Positions 1 through 11,595 of a DNA stretch of 64,000 nucleotides are shown here, one piece after another. This stretch comes from Formicarius rufipectus (lineage: Eukaryota; Chordata; Aves; Passeriformes; Formicariidae): the NCBI GenBank assembly GCA_013399695.1, contig VXAU01002296.1:912406-976405 (forward strand), written 5' to 3'. The notes under the pieces were generated by a model. That model searched no databases and was not told where the DNA came from. It saw nothing but the letters and a program-made list of their open reading frames with translations. Every line of letters starts with the position of its first letter. Positions within the stretch are counted from its first letter, which is position 1. A program made the position numbers and the translations under genes.

Positions 1-1952
1 AAAGACAACAGGATAATAAACTAAGCAATTATCTTTGATATACCTTATAGTATAATAGCACCACAGGGTGACTCTGCTCCTCAGGGAATGGGATTCTCAG
101 TAACTTCGTAACCTTGTTAATCTGATGTATGAAGCAGTCAACATTTAAATACTTCTCCACATGTCAGGAAAATCTACAGTACTGTTTTCTGCCTGTCATC
201 ATAAACAAATTGATAAAGATGATGGCCTATCATAATGGCCACTGATGAGTTGATTCATTGCAAGCATCAGCTAAGTTAACTACAGGCCACCACAAAGAAT
301 TCTGTGTGTCTAAAATAAAGCTTATTTAATTCTATCGTGTGCAAGAGGAGTATTACTGATTAACATAAAGGTCAGACATGCACATTTTAACTGGTGGTAA
401 TGAGTAGTTTTGAAGATGTTTAAGTCTTTTCTTAATCTTGCCATGTCACAAGCCTTCTATTGTTATGCACCGAAGAATGTGCCTTTAATTGTACCATTTG
501 CCCTATTTTATTTTGATCATAGAGTGGGTTGTGTGATGTTAGTGGTGATAAACGCCTACCACATGTCCTAATAATTATTAGCCTTCAGTAAATTGCTTAG
601 TGAAGTAAAATGAAGTCTGGTAAAACAAAAGGCTCCAAAAAGTTGAAAGCAATATTTAAATAGTTTCACATATTGTACTAAATTGCACTAAATGTAAGAT
701 CTCTGAAAGCACAGTGTAAAAAATAAATAACTTTCAATTCCAATTAATAAAAATTTGACAGTAGGATGTGCTGTCTCATAGTTTCCTAGGTAACAGATCA
801 AATCAATTGGTTCCTCTTATATTTAATAAGAAAGAACTGTGTTAAAAAATGGTGAGGTCAAATAGTTCAGAATAGTTATAAACAGAAATATTTAAAAAGT
901 TATGTAAAATACTATTTGTGTGTGTGTGTATTTAGAAAAAAATAAGAAGAAATCTACTAGTTCTCAAAGTCTGAGTGTGAACAAATCAGTACCACTGACA
1001 ATTTAAAAAAAAATAAAAAAAATAAACATTTTTATGCAATTATTTCAATCAAGTGTTGATTGTTTAACATGTTGCACATGGAACCTTTACCTGTTCTTAT
1101 AGTTGATTCCAAGATTTGAAGAACATTTCTGGAATTGAAAAAACTTGATTATGAGAGTAGAAGTACTGGAACATTTTTGCCAACTGTCAGTGATGACATT
1201 TAGCAAAGCTACCAAATTTTAAAATATGGAGAATTTTTAACAAAGTAATGAAATTCCTTGATTATTGTCATAAGTTCAACACTATTCAGAATTTTTGGCT
1301 TTTTCTAAACATCCCCAAAATGTAAATTTCTTGCACGTCAGAAAAGATGTGTACTTAGTATTAACAGTGGGTCATCAGGTGTTATCCAGCGTGAATGAGT
1401 GTATGTGAGAATGGCTAATTAGTGAGAAAGAGGTGGAAGAGAGTAGATTTGCTTGTCTTGACTGTAAAACAAAGCAGTAATATCTGCTGTTAGAAGTACC
1501 TTTCTGGCAAATATTTAGTGGTCCTGAAGCTCTCTGAGGTTACTGAGGGACAAAAGGCACGTCGGGGAGAGTCTCAATAGCCACTCAGCAGTAAAAACTG
1601 TTCTGACATTTTCACTGCATTGGATCCTTGCCCAATGACTGACCTAACTTTCACATTTGATAGAACAATTCTCCAACTGCAATTCTTTAAAAAGAAGTTA
1701 GTTGCATTTTGTACAAAAAAAAGTGAAAGTATTTCTTGCAGAGATGTTACAAAATGTTGATACATTTTTCTTGCTTTCATAGTCAAAGAACAATTTCTTA
1801 CCTATATAAACACATAGGTTGTTTTTTTTTATATATATATAAGTATATTCACTGGTCACATTTTAAAATCAAGCAAAATGTACAGTCTGCTTATCCAAGA
1901 TTTAAGTTGATTGTAACTAAACAGGAGATATGCTGTTACCAAATGGTCCCCT
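1..1952. other. AT-rich non-coding sequence, no gene seen
   Basis: No reading frame here looks like a gene, and I recognise no repeat family. The stretch holds short homopolymer A runs near 1000-1024 and a short GT run near 917-927. The two overlapping short frames around 1574-2005 have no protein-like composition; the second runs into a T/G tract. Confidence 0.6.
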
Positions 1953-2150
1953 GTTTTTTTGTTTGTTTGTTTGTTGTTGTTTTGTTTTGTTTTGTTTNAC
2001 TCTAACACAATATTCTTTTTTATAAGTAGTATTTCTTCTTTTGATACATTTGTTTGATTTTTTTTGTTTGTTTGTTTTGGTTTTGTTGTTTGTTTGTTTT
2101 TTTGTGTTTTGTTTTGTTGGTTTTTGTTTTGTTTTGGTTTTTTCTTTTAA
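1953..2150 (+). repeat. T/G-rich low-complexity tract with one N
   Basis: Two blocks of TTTG and TTTTG units (about 1953-1997 and 2050-2146) are separated by a short AT-rich spacer. A single N at 1998 sits at the end of the first block, so the repeat length is probably not assembled correctly. Similar tracts recur through the window, mostly in the same strand orientation. Confidence 0.85.
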
Positions 2151-5100
2151 ATGTGTTTTAAAGGAAATTTAATTCTCATTCTGTGGTGGAGTTCCCCAGG
2201 TCAGTGGCCTTAAGTGCCAAAGGAACATAGGACTTCCACACCAACAGTTATGCTAGTTATCTGGGAATATGTTAGGAACAAACAACACAGACTGACTAAA
2301 AAATATATTATGTTTATTGCAATCAAAAAAATATTTATCTGCAAAAATTAAAGTCTTCTAGGTTTCTAAAAAGACAAACCCAAACTTCCTGCCATCTTCA
2401 AGGCTATTTTTTTATGTCATTATTTACAATATCCTGAAATAATACAATCCAAATCCCCCTCCCTCTCTATCAGATAAAAAGCAAAGAATGTCATCAGTGG
2501 GTCCACAGAGGTGAGAAATTTTACAAGCTAATGTGTTTGATCAGTGTGATGTGCTACTGTATAATTTTCAAGTTGTTCATTTCCAAATACCAATGAGAAG
2601 CTCCTTGAGAAAGTAGAGAGCTCCTCTGTCTTTGCATTTTTTATTTTAAAAGAGCTCCAAAATATTGATGTTGTCACCACAGGGTTATCTAAATTTTTTT
2701 TTCTCATTATTCTCAGTGCCCTTTTTATATTTTTTTTATTTTTTTTTTCCAGAGAGGGGTCTTGTGTTTGCCAAATTGAACTTTTCTTTAACTCCCTGTA
2801 AATCTTTTGTAGCATTCCAATCAAACAACAGGAAAAAATGCAAACCTAAGTGAAACAAATGAAACTTTTCTGAATTCTTTCACAAGCAAAAATTCTCTAA
2901 GATGAAACTGTCTGGGTTCATATATCTCTACCTGATATATAAATGTCCTGAAACCAAATAAGAAAAAAGGAAAAAGGGGTTGACTTGTTTTCTGTTGGAT
3001 TGCGATTTTTATGCATATCAAAGTCAAATGAATAGCAAATTGAGAAGAATTCACTTATGGTTAGAAATGCAGCGATACTCATAACTACATAATTGTGTAA
3101 ATCTGTCCTTATTTATGTGAACTTCTTGTAAGATTTACTTCAGGGTATAACCTGTGAAGTGTTAATGATCTTACACTTGCAGTCTTGACTGTCATATCAA
3201 ATTATAGTACTGTTGAGTTTATTTTTCAAGTAGTTGCAACATGGATTAAACTTCTGTTAGATCTACTAAGCAAGTCATTAAATGGGTTAGAATCATTGCC
3301 GATTATTAAAATTAGTAATCTGCTATCAGCTGCTCAAGTATATGATGCTGCTGCCAATATGTAATTGGATGCTTTTTAATATTGTTATGGGTTAAAAAAA
3401 GTTTTTTCACTAAGTTATACTGTGATTCAAGGAATTTTATCTTACCCTTTAATTTAACTAAAAATATGTATACCAAAATTGGTACAAAATGTAAGAAGCT
3501 CTCTGCTATTTATCTTCCTTAGGACACAACAATTATGTTAATTTTTTAGATAGTTTTGCTTGTAAAAATGTGTGCTTTCATATGCCCTTAGTAGAAGTGT
3601 ATGGCAAAGCTGATAATGACTGATTTTCAGTCAGGAGTATATAGAATATTTCTGTTCAATGACTGTGGTAACTGCTCAAATGAGAGAAGCATCAACCTTT
3701 CTTTATGACATTCTTGTTAGTACAGTTGGAAAATTTTTAATTATTTATTACTCTGTTGAGATGTAAGATAATACTGATTATTGTTTATTTTGGGTGTTTT
3801 TTTTAGACTGATTGTGCAGCAGAAAAATTTTCCATAAAAATGTGTTCTTCAGGACAAGAATAGTGAGCTTACCAAGTGAGACCATTTTTTGTACTTTCGG
3901 TTTTTTCAAGGGAATAGATGACTTTTATCTCTATTGTAAGCGGTATCCTGCAGAAATCATTGAGACCATAATGAAGGTATAAGAGCCAAGACATTGCCAG
4001 ACTATCAGTTTTTGTAAAACTTCATGGAATGCTTCTCCTTTCCTGTTCCAAAAGCAAATGTCACTCTTTACAAGTGCTCCCAAACCAGTACTCTCTGACT
4101 TTGCAAGAGGCCTGTATCCCTCTCTTTTTGCTTTCTTTCAGACTTTTGCCTGGAAAAGGCTTGGTAGACTATAATATTGCTAGAAAAAGCCGTCACCACT
4201 TTGTAGGTTTACTGTAAAAGGGAAATGGTTTCTGATTTGTAATTAGAAATGATTTGTAAAATTACTAACAAATGTTTAATATTCAAAGACAGAAAATAAT
4301 TTTTATAAAGGGAAATAATCCTAAACAACAGTCTCAGATTTTGTGCAGTTGCACTTTACTTGTTTCTTTAATCTTTGGGATGTTCATAGCTGTCCATCTC
4401 AGCCTTTTCACTCTTCTGAAGGGTTGTACAGCTTCTTCTTTCAAATCAATCGAGCTTAGTGAGTGAAGGCCGGGGACCACTTACTGTATTGTGTTCCTTA
4501 TCTTTGTGTATGGACAAGGAACAACAGCTCAAGTTTGCCTAACTGCTGTGTCAGCAAAACACAAATTTTTATAGATGACTTCATAAAGATGAAGAGGTTG
4601 TTGGTGACTTTCAAGTAACACAGATTCACAGCTTTGAAGTTACTCCCCAAATCCGCTTCATTTACCGCTTTACTTGATGTTAAGAGCTGTTTGAAGGCCT
4701 GGAAGTCAGGGTATAACAGAGGTTGGTGACTACTGGACAGAGGTAATGATTTTCAGCTATTGTAATGAAAATTTATGTCTATCTTTTATATGCCTTTATT
4801 TATTGTTGCACCATACAGGCACTCAGGATGTATGGAGATCCCAGTAACCAGGAAGGACAAAAGAACTAATAAAAAAAGATCTATTCTTCTTTACCTCAAG
4901 TAGCAGTATCTATATGCTCTTTTAGCTAACTAACTTGTAATTTATTCCCACTGAGGACCCACGTGTGTATATATGTATATACTGATTGACAGCTGACCTT
5001 TGGATAAGAACTTTTGTGAAACTTAGATGACAGTGGTAAGGGAGTCTCAGATTCTCTGTGTGTACTTGTATTGCCCCAAGTGAATGACTGTCCACCAAGA

Positions 5101-8100
5101 AGGCAAGCAGTTATTAATGATGATAGGAAATTCTTCCTCAGTTCTGATGGTATGTATTAATCACCATTTTGGTTTCTGTTCAAACAGAAATTAAAATAGT
5201 GGATAGCTGCCTTTTTACTTTTATTTATATATTTGTTTGTTTGTTTATTTGCTTTTTAATTCTGATAGTGTATGCCCATTACATAGCTGAAAATCAAATA
5301 GCTCTCTGCATGCTACTCAGGTCTCTTTTGCAGGACAACTTTCAAAAGGGGAATTGCTATGAGGTTATGTGTAAGAGGTGTCCAGTCCCTTTGCTGTCAC
5401 AACATAGGCAGGAGGTACCATAAAGCTGTGAGTTTTTATTAAGGATAGCAGAAAGTCTATCCCAAGAGCATCGTATCCTGTTAAATACATAGGATCCATT
5501 TACATGTTTGACAAGGTGTAGAGGTTAGTTTTAATGGAAATACATGTCTAGAGATGAATGTCCCTAAAGCAGAAGGCTTACTTTTTTTTTATTGGTTTCT
5601 GGAGACACCTGGGAGATAAAAAAACATACAATTACAGTGTAATACTTATGGTACTTTTGCAGTGCAGCCCTTTGCAGTCCTTTGGGCTGAGCTGACCTAT
5701 TGCACAGAAGAGCCCCAAGCCCTGTGCCTCACACAGAGGGTGTATAAGAGAGACCCAGGAAGTCATGGGTGGAGCAGTGGCTGTTGAGTCTGCAACGCCA
5801 AACCACACAATTTGTGTACTGATAATGTAATTATTATTGTAATTCCCATAGGACCCCTGGAATAAGGGCGTTTTTCTTTTGTGTGTGTGCAAAAGTGTAC
5901 TTTCAGCACCCTTCTGCTTCACATACCTGTTTGTGAGCACTGGACACAGGTAGTGCACGCTAACAGCTCACAGGATCTGCCAAGTTTCATTGCACAATGT
6001 TTTTAATTTTTTTGATGTCTTTCAATGGTACAATGACAATTATTACTGGTTAAAAGTAAATCTGTTCTTTACCATCCACTTATAACCGCATTGTAAATCA
6101 TTATTTTAATATATTTTGTTAAATGTGGTGAGATCTAAGTGTACAGTTTTAAAAATATTTTACTGCTCTTTTTGCTTGAGGCATTTCTAGCAAGCTAAAA
6201 GATCTTTACAGGCATTGACAAGTTGTACTGTGTCTATGGAGAAATGATTTAGAATAAAGAAAATATATTTTTAATATACCATAATAAACAAAGATTTTTT
6301 TTTTCCTGTGAATTAATAGAATTAATATTTTATAAAACCCCTGACTTATTTTGTTTATGCAGTTTCTATCTCTGTCAGTTTTGTCCATTGCTCAGTGCTA
6401 TTGTCAGTCAAAGAGTATAAAAGTGATTCTTTTTTCTTGGAAACCTTGCAATTGATCAAAGTGCGCGTCTTTTACAAACGCCTCAAAATTCATAATACTG
6501 GTGGTAAGATGTGGTGCATGGGTTTTTTTGCAAGCCAATTTTCATTTTAATCTTTTATCAGTCCTTTTGTGGCACTGTACAAAATGATACAGAATGTCTG
6601 ACATCGAAATCAGCAATACAGATTGCCTTTAAAAATAAAGAATGTGTTGCCTCTGTCTGGGAACTAGGTATGTCTCACATATAACAGAAGGTACCTTTTG
6701 TTCTTTAGTTAATTAGCTCATTATACTGTAGGTACATAATTCTTTAAACAAACTCATTTGAACAGGAATCACAAAAAAGTTATGGATGATAAATTCAGGC
6801 AGTGCAAAAATGTTAAAGATGTTGACTTTCCATGAAAAATGCATGTGGTAGCATGGAAGAATTTAAGCTTGTGGAACCAATGCTTCTGTAAGGTTTTAAT
6901 TCCTATCAGCAGAAAGACTTTCTATTGTTTGTAAATAAAAAGGAAATATTTCACCGTGGCACTTCCATCTGTTACCTTAACAATAAGTGAATTCATGCAG
7001 TTAATCACAGCATTTTCTAAAAAAAGGGTTTAAAATCAAAGCTCTGCTCATATATCCCCATGCAGTTATAAAACACTTACCCACCAAGAACAACTGATTC
7101 TGACTGTTAGTGTTGTGTTTTAATTCCAGTATGGGCTAGTTCAGAACTCAAAGACATGGGTTTCCTGCTGAGTGCTGAGATTTGCTGCCTGGAATGGCTT
7201 CTATCCAAGGAAATGTTCTACCTTTTCAAGATAAACGTTCCTGGGTGAAAGAAGAGCTGGATGGCAGAATCTGTTTGCTCCCAACATATTTAGCAAAATG
7301 TTGCTAATTTAATTTAATTTAAACATGCTATCGAATATAAAAATAATGTGGAAAGAAAAATCTTGAAGCTAGCTTGATGGCTCTGACCTCTAATCCTTTC
7401 TAGTACCCACGGCTTGCTCTTCTAAGGGCTGTGATTCCTGTTAGCATGAGGCTCTCAGAGCTGGCAGTCAGGCTAACAGGGCCAGCACTGCCAGGCAAAA
7501 TTTGGTTTAGGCTGCTATATAAAAGCTTCTTTTAGAAATTTCAGCTTAGACTGTTGGGAGTTTTTGGTGATTGTGTATGTTTGGTTTTATTATTTGTTTT
7601 GTTTTGCTTTATTTTTTTTAAAGATGTTGGTCTTCCTTACTGGGGTAATAGTAGCACATACAAGGAAGTCTAAGGTCATTGTATTTATCTGTGCAGGTCA
7701 CCTTGGACTAGACAATATGCTACTTTGGAAACCTAATTACTCTGGAGATTTTTCACTGGTGAATTTACTCAGTCACCTAGTCTAAGCATCCCTAGTGGTG
7801 ATGTAGAGTCAGTAAAGTGTTACATTCATTATATAGAATTCCTGAGGAAATCTGAAAAAAACTGTTCAAAGACAAACAGCAGTTTAAAGAATGTCAGTGA
7901 CACTTCATACTGCTCTAGGAGTAGGAGCTGTTGCAGTGAAAACAGAATGAAACTAGATGAAGCTTACCTGGATTTAAGTGAGGGTAATTTTTCCCTCTAA
8001 AAACCAAACAAGTTGCATGCAAACTATGAAATCTTTAGCTTATGACACAACACACAGAGATCTGGGAAAGGAGATTTATTTTAAAATAAGCATATGATTG

Positions 8101-8788
8101 ACTCTGCAACTGTCTTATGATTGAACCCCCAAGTTTTCACAAAGAAATGAAGGGTATCTGAAGTAGGGTTAAATATTTTAGCAAATTAATTTAGCAAAGG
8201 CTTTTATTACTCCTGTGCCTGAGATCCTCTCCTATTCCAACCCTAAAAGGGAAGCACCCTCTGCTGGCTCCTACGGTATATGATTTTTATGCCTTTACAC
8301 TGTGGTACTTACAAGGTGTTGGTTCAATTGCTCTGACTGCATTTCTGCTCTGCAGGGTTTAGTTTGCTACTCCTAGAAGTATCCATACCAGCTAGTAATT
8401 GCTGTTAAGCAAGGATCAAAGACCTGATGAATGATCTTTAAATTACTCTTGGTGTTTCATGTGAGCAACATAGAGCAACTTAGACTCGCATCCCTTACTG
8501 TAGGGTTTTTGTTGATTTGTAAAACATGTTACCTTGAGCAGAAGTACAAGAAGACATTTGGAAACTTCTCTAAGCGTTAAGATACAACAAACGAGTAGGT
8601 ACAAACATGGTTTCAACAGATCACACTCGAGTAGGTTATTTCAGTGGTTTTTGAGAGTGAATGAGCTAATTTTTTGCGTTGTATTGTTCATGATCACTTG
8701 CTTTTATGTCTGAAAGTACAACAGGACTGCCCATATGCTTCCACCAGGTTCTGCTATCAGAACTTTTTCATATTTTCTCTTAATATAA
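2151..8788. other. Unannotated non-coding stretch, no gene seen
   Basis: About 6.6 kb of AT-rich sequence without a recognisable gene or repeat. A short TTTG run lies near 5233-5252. The segment 5632-5958 is somewhat richer in GC and has a 108-codon open frame on the minus strand, but its translation has no recognisable domain and no splice or repeat context. An ancient, unrecognised repeat relic is possible there. Confidence 0.5.
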
Positions 8789-8886
8789 TAAATAAACAAC
8801 AATAACAAACCCAAACCCAAGCCAAACCAACAAACAACAAAAAAAGGCAAAAAAAGCACACACAGAAAAACTCCCCAAAAACCCAA
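8789..8886 (-). repeat. A/C-rich low-complexity tract
   Basis: Runs of CAAA, AACAA and AAACCC units. This is the complement of the T/G tracts found elsewhere and is the only long one in this orientation. Short hydrophobic reading frames on the minus strand across 8704-8945 come from this tract and are not genes. Confidence 0.8.
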
Positions 8887-9064
8887 TCAAGTGATTTATA
8901 TATGTATTCCATATGAACTGCACTAGTCATATCAAAGGAGACCAAAGGAATATGTCAGAAAGTATCATAGAAACAAGTATATTTCAGTCTAAAACATAAA
9001 ATGGACAGGACAGTATAATACAAAGGCTGTTCTATTCCTTTCAAGTTGCCTTTTTTTTTTTTTT

Positions 9065-9088
9065 NNNNNNNNNNNNNNNNNNNNNNNN
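9065..9088. other. Assembly gap (24 N)
   Basis: A run of 24 Ns flanked on both sides by poly-T. The missing sequence is probably a longer homopolymer or low-complexity stretch that the assembly could not span. Confidence 0.99.
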
Positions 9089-10532
9089 TTTTTGCCAGCA
9101 ATGACCTTCTCTTGGCTTAGCCCTCTCAAATAGAGCTGAATTATATAACACCGCATGGTGGTATGCATTTTCAAATTGCGTCCTAAATGAGGAATAAAAG
9201 GGCTTGATCCAGGATGGCACTGGAGCACATGCCTGAGAACTGAATGAATTCCCATATGCTCTGATGGATTGAGCTCTTGAGCATTAGAGTTTCTTCAACC
9301 CAGTTTCCAAAGAGATTTCATCTGTTAAACACGGCTTTGAATATTATAGAGTACATTTTTAAATAATAGTAGCAGGGCTTTTTGCGTTCCTCATATCATT
9401 GAGAGAATCTATCAAACAGATTTGCTGTGGCAGGAAGGGAACCTAAACTTGGATTTGCTTTTTTTTTTTAGAGATTAATTTGGAGTACAAAGTGAAAGTG
9501 GGAGCTCCTCCATGCTGTCAGCTCTATGGCAGCCTGAGAAACCTGGCTATGACAGGGTCTGGGTTGAGGGGCCAGCTGGGGAGAACCAGAGTGTCCTTCT
9601 CCATAGCCTTGGTTTCCCATAATTGAAATCACTGTCAGGAGGGAGAGGAAACCATCACCACCTGCATTTCATCCTGAAATGTGGTCAGAGTGCTCAGCTG
9701 GACCATAGAGTTTCAATCTACTGGCATATATTTTTTTCTTTCCCTCATGTGGAGTGCTTAGTGCCTGAATTCTACTTAGACCACCAAAAGATGTTGTTCC
9801 CATACAATGCTTAGTGGAAAGTAGGCTATAATGTTCAATGTCAATTTAAATAATACTTTAATAATGAGAAATAGATTAAGTTCTAATGTATAATCTCTCT
9901 TAAAATAATATAAATTATCCATAGAAAAAAATTGGAACACTAGTCGTGAATGTGAGAGAAATCTCAGAGAGTTTTAAGACAGAAAAGCTTTGTAATTCAC
10001 AATTCTAGTTAATATGGGAATATAACTTGGTCTGAAAAGGTAGAATATATATACATTAATACAATATCTGACAATAAAAAATTGGCATAAACATTCCAAA
10101 TTTCAAATTTACTGTAGGGAAGTCACTAGTGTGACATGAAGCCTGGTGGAAAATTATTACAGAATTTTAATTTTTATTTAGCTTTTGGTTAAATGCATGG
10201 TTTCAAGACAAGTTTTATGATTTTGACATTAATTGGAATTTTTGAAATCACTTTGTATGATGAATTTTCATCCCTAGAATAAGTAATGCAGTTTATTTAT
10301 ATGAAGACAAGCATAAGTCAAGCAACAGAGAGAATAGAGATATTTTTAAGATGAGTCAATGAGTGATAAAAGACAGAGATGAAAGGACAGCAGAGAAGAG
10401 ATTATTTCCTCAAATGTGAGAGAAATTGCTTGGAGTACAGATGCATGTAAAACTTACATCTCTTTGTTTACTGAAGAACACTTAAATCTCTTTTCTTGCT
10501 CCTGCAATCCCCTTCACCTTACAGGTTCCTCT
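9089..10532. other. Non-coding stretch, no gene seen
   Basis: AT-rich sequence with no recognisable repeat or gene. The 63-codon frame at 9623-9814 has no features of a protein. Confidence 0.5.
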
Positions 10533-10779
10533 GCGGCGGGCGTTGGCCGAGTGGTGTAAGTCACCGCCTGTGGAGCCGGCTCCTCCTCTGAGGACTTGGG
10601 GGTTCAAATCCCAAGGAACTCCCTGTCACCGTCCGAGCGTGCTCGGCCGTGGCAAAATGAACCTCAGGAGTAAAGGGGGTGGGGTCAGTTCCGCGCACAC
10701 TGTGCCTCACCTAAAAAATCCATTGTGCAGGCTTATCCCAAAATCTTCGTTCACGAAGTCTAGCCAACAACAACAAGAT
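10533..10779 (+). mobile_element. tRNA-derived SINE, copy 1 (Leu/Ser-like head)
   Basis: The 5' part (about 10536-10616) reads like a class II tRNA. It has the A-box GGCCGAGTGGT at 10545-10555, a long variable-arm-like GC stretch, and the B-box GGTTCAAATCCC near 10601. The acceptor stem has decayed. From about 10623 the body, starting CTGTCACCGTCC, is shared with the SINE at 47197-47611 through to the 3' end, including the A-C-C-T-C-A-G-G-A-G-T segment and the terminal GAAGTCTAGCCA. The tail is a short run of CAA units. A 6-base repeat TCCTCT at 10527-10532 and 10779-10784 could be a target-site duplication but is too short to be sure. The tail lacks the TTCTATGATTCTATG motif of CR1, so another LINE probably mobilised it. 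An RTE-type element such as AviRTE is one candidate, by inference only. The 88-codon frame at 10543-10809 is an accidental reading through the SINE. Confidence 0.85.
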
Positions 10780-11492
10780 CCTCTTCTACAACTCCAGGGG
10801 TTTGTGTAAAACCTCAGTTTGAAGCATCTGAATTTTGAAGAGTTACTATTTATAATTACATCTGGCAGCCTGGCACTTCTCTGTGATGAACTGACACAAC
10901 TGACCAGCATATCTAATTGGGGAAATTTCAACAAAAAGGCCAGCACCCTGATTTTTGTGTGTCAGTAAATGTTAGCTGCTACTTTAGTTTTCTGTTACAG
11001 TTAAGACCTATTTTATTCATCAAGGCCACTCTCTAGGAATAGGTTTGAGTCATTTGAGAATGATGGTAAATATGATAAATCTGAGAGTTACAAAACACGC
11101 ACGTTGAGGGTAATTTTTTTTTTCAGTATATTTTTCCTCACTAGTGGATGTTACTATGGCTTGTGTGTAAATGGACCTATTTAGAACATATTTGATAATG
11201 GAGGTTTAGGGAGACATGGTCTGACTGCTTTTGTCTCAAAGTGCATTGTTATTCCCACATCTTCCTAATGACTCGCAGTAGAGCACTCAGAACACTAAAT
11301 TTCTTTATGTAGAAATATTTCTGTGTCTTTTATATAGCTGTGAATTGTGTTTCTCTTCATTAGGTGGTGGAGGCATGAGAAAAATCAAAAAGGAAGTCAT
11401 GTTGAGTGAATGAATGTTGTAGTAGTCATATGGATGATACTGCTACAGCAACTCTTTTCTTTTTGCAAAACTGTCAAGCCCAAGGGAGGGAC
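10780..11492. other. Non-coding stretch, no gene seen
   Basis: Unique AT-rich sequence between the SINE and a small CR1 fragment. I see no gene or repeat. Confidence 0.5.
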
Positions 11493-11595
11493 AATTCATA
11501 GACTCATTGAATTCTTTAGGTTGGAAAAAACCTTTAAGATCATTGAGTCCAACTGTTAACCTAGCACTGCTAAGTCCACCACCAACCCATGCCTT
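11493..11595 (-). mobile_element. CR1 LINE 3'-end fragment
   Basis: Read on the minus strand, this is the typical CR1 3' end: a segment equivalent to GACTCGATGATCTTAAAGG and TTTTCCAACCTAAA, then degenerate ATTCTATG-type units at the terminus (plus-strand left end). About 100 bases remain, so the element is strongly 5'-truncated, as most avian CR1 copies are. No coding part is left. Confidence 0.9.

Noticed and set aside
5632..5958. 108-codon minus-strand frame in a GC-richer patch
   Set aside because: No homology recognised and no conserved motif. A faint resemblance to an old amniote repeat was too weak to list as an element.
8704..8945. Hydrophobic frames on the minus strand resembling membrane proteins
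   Set aside because: They come from the A/C-rich simple tract at 8789-8886.
10543..10809. 88-codon plus-strand frame
   Set aside because: It lies entirely in the tRNA-derived SINE and its tail.
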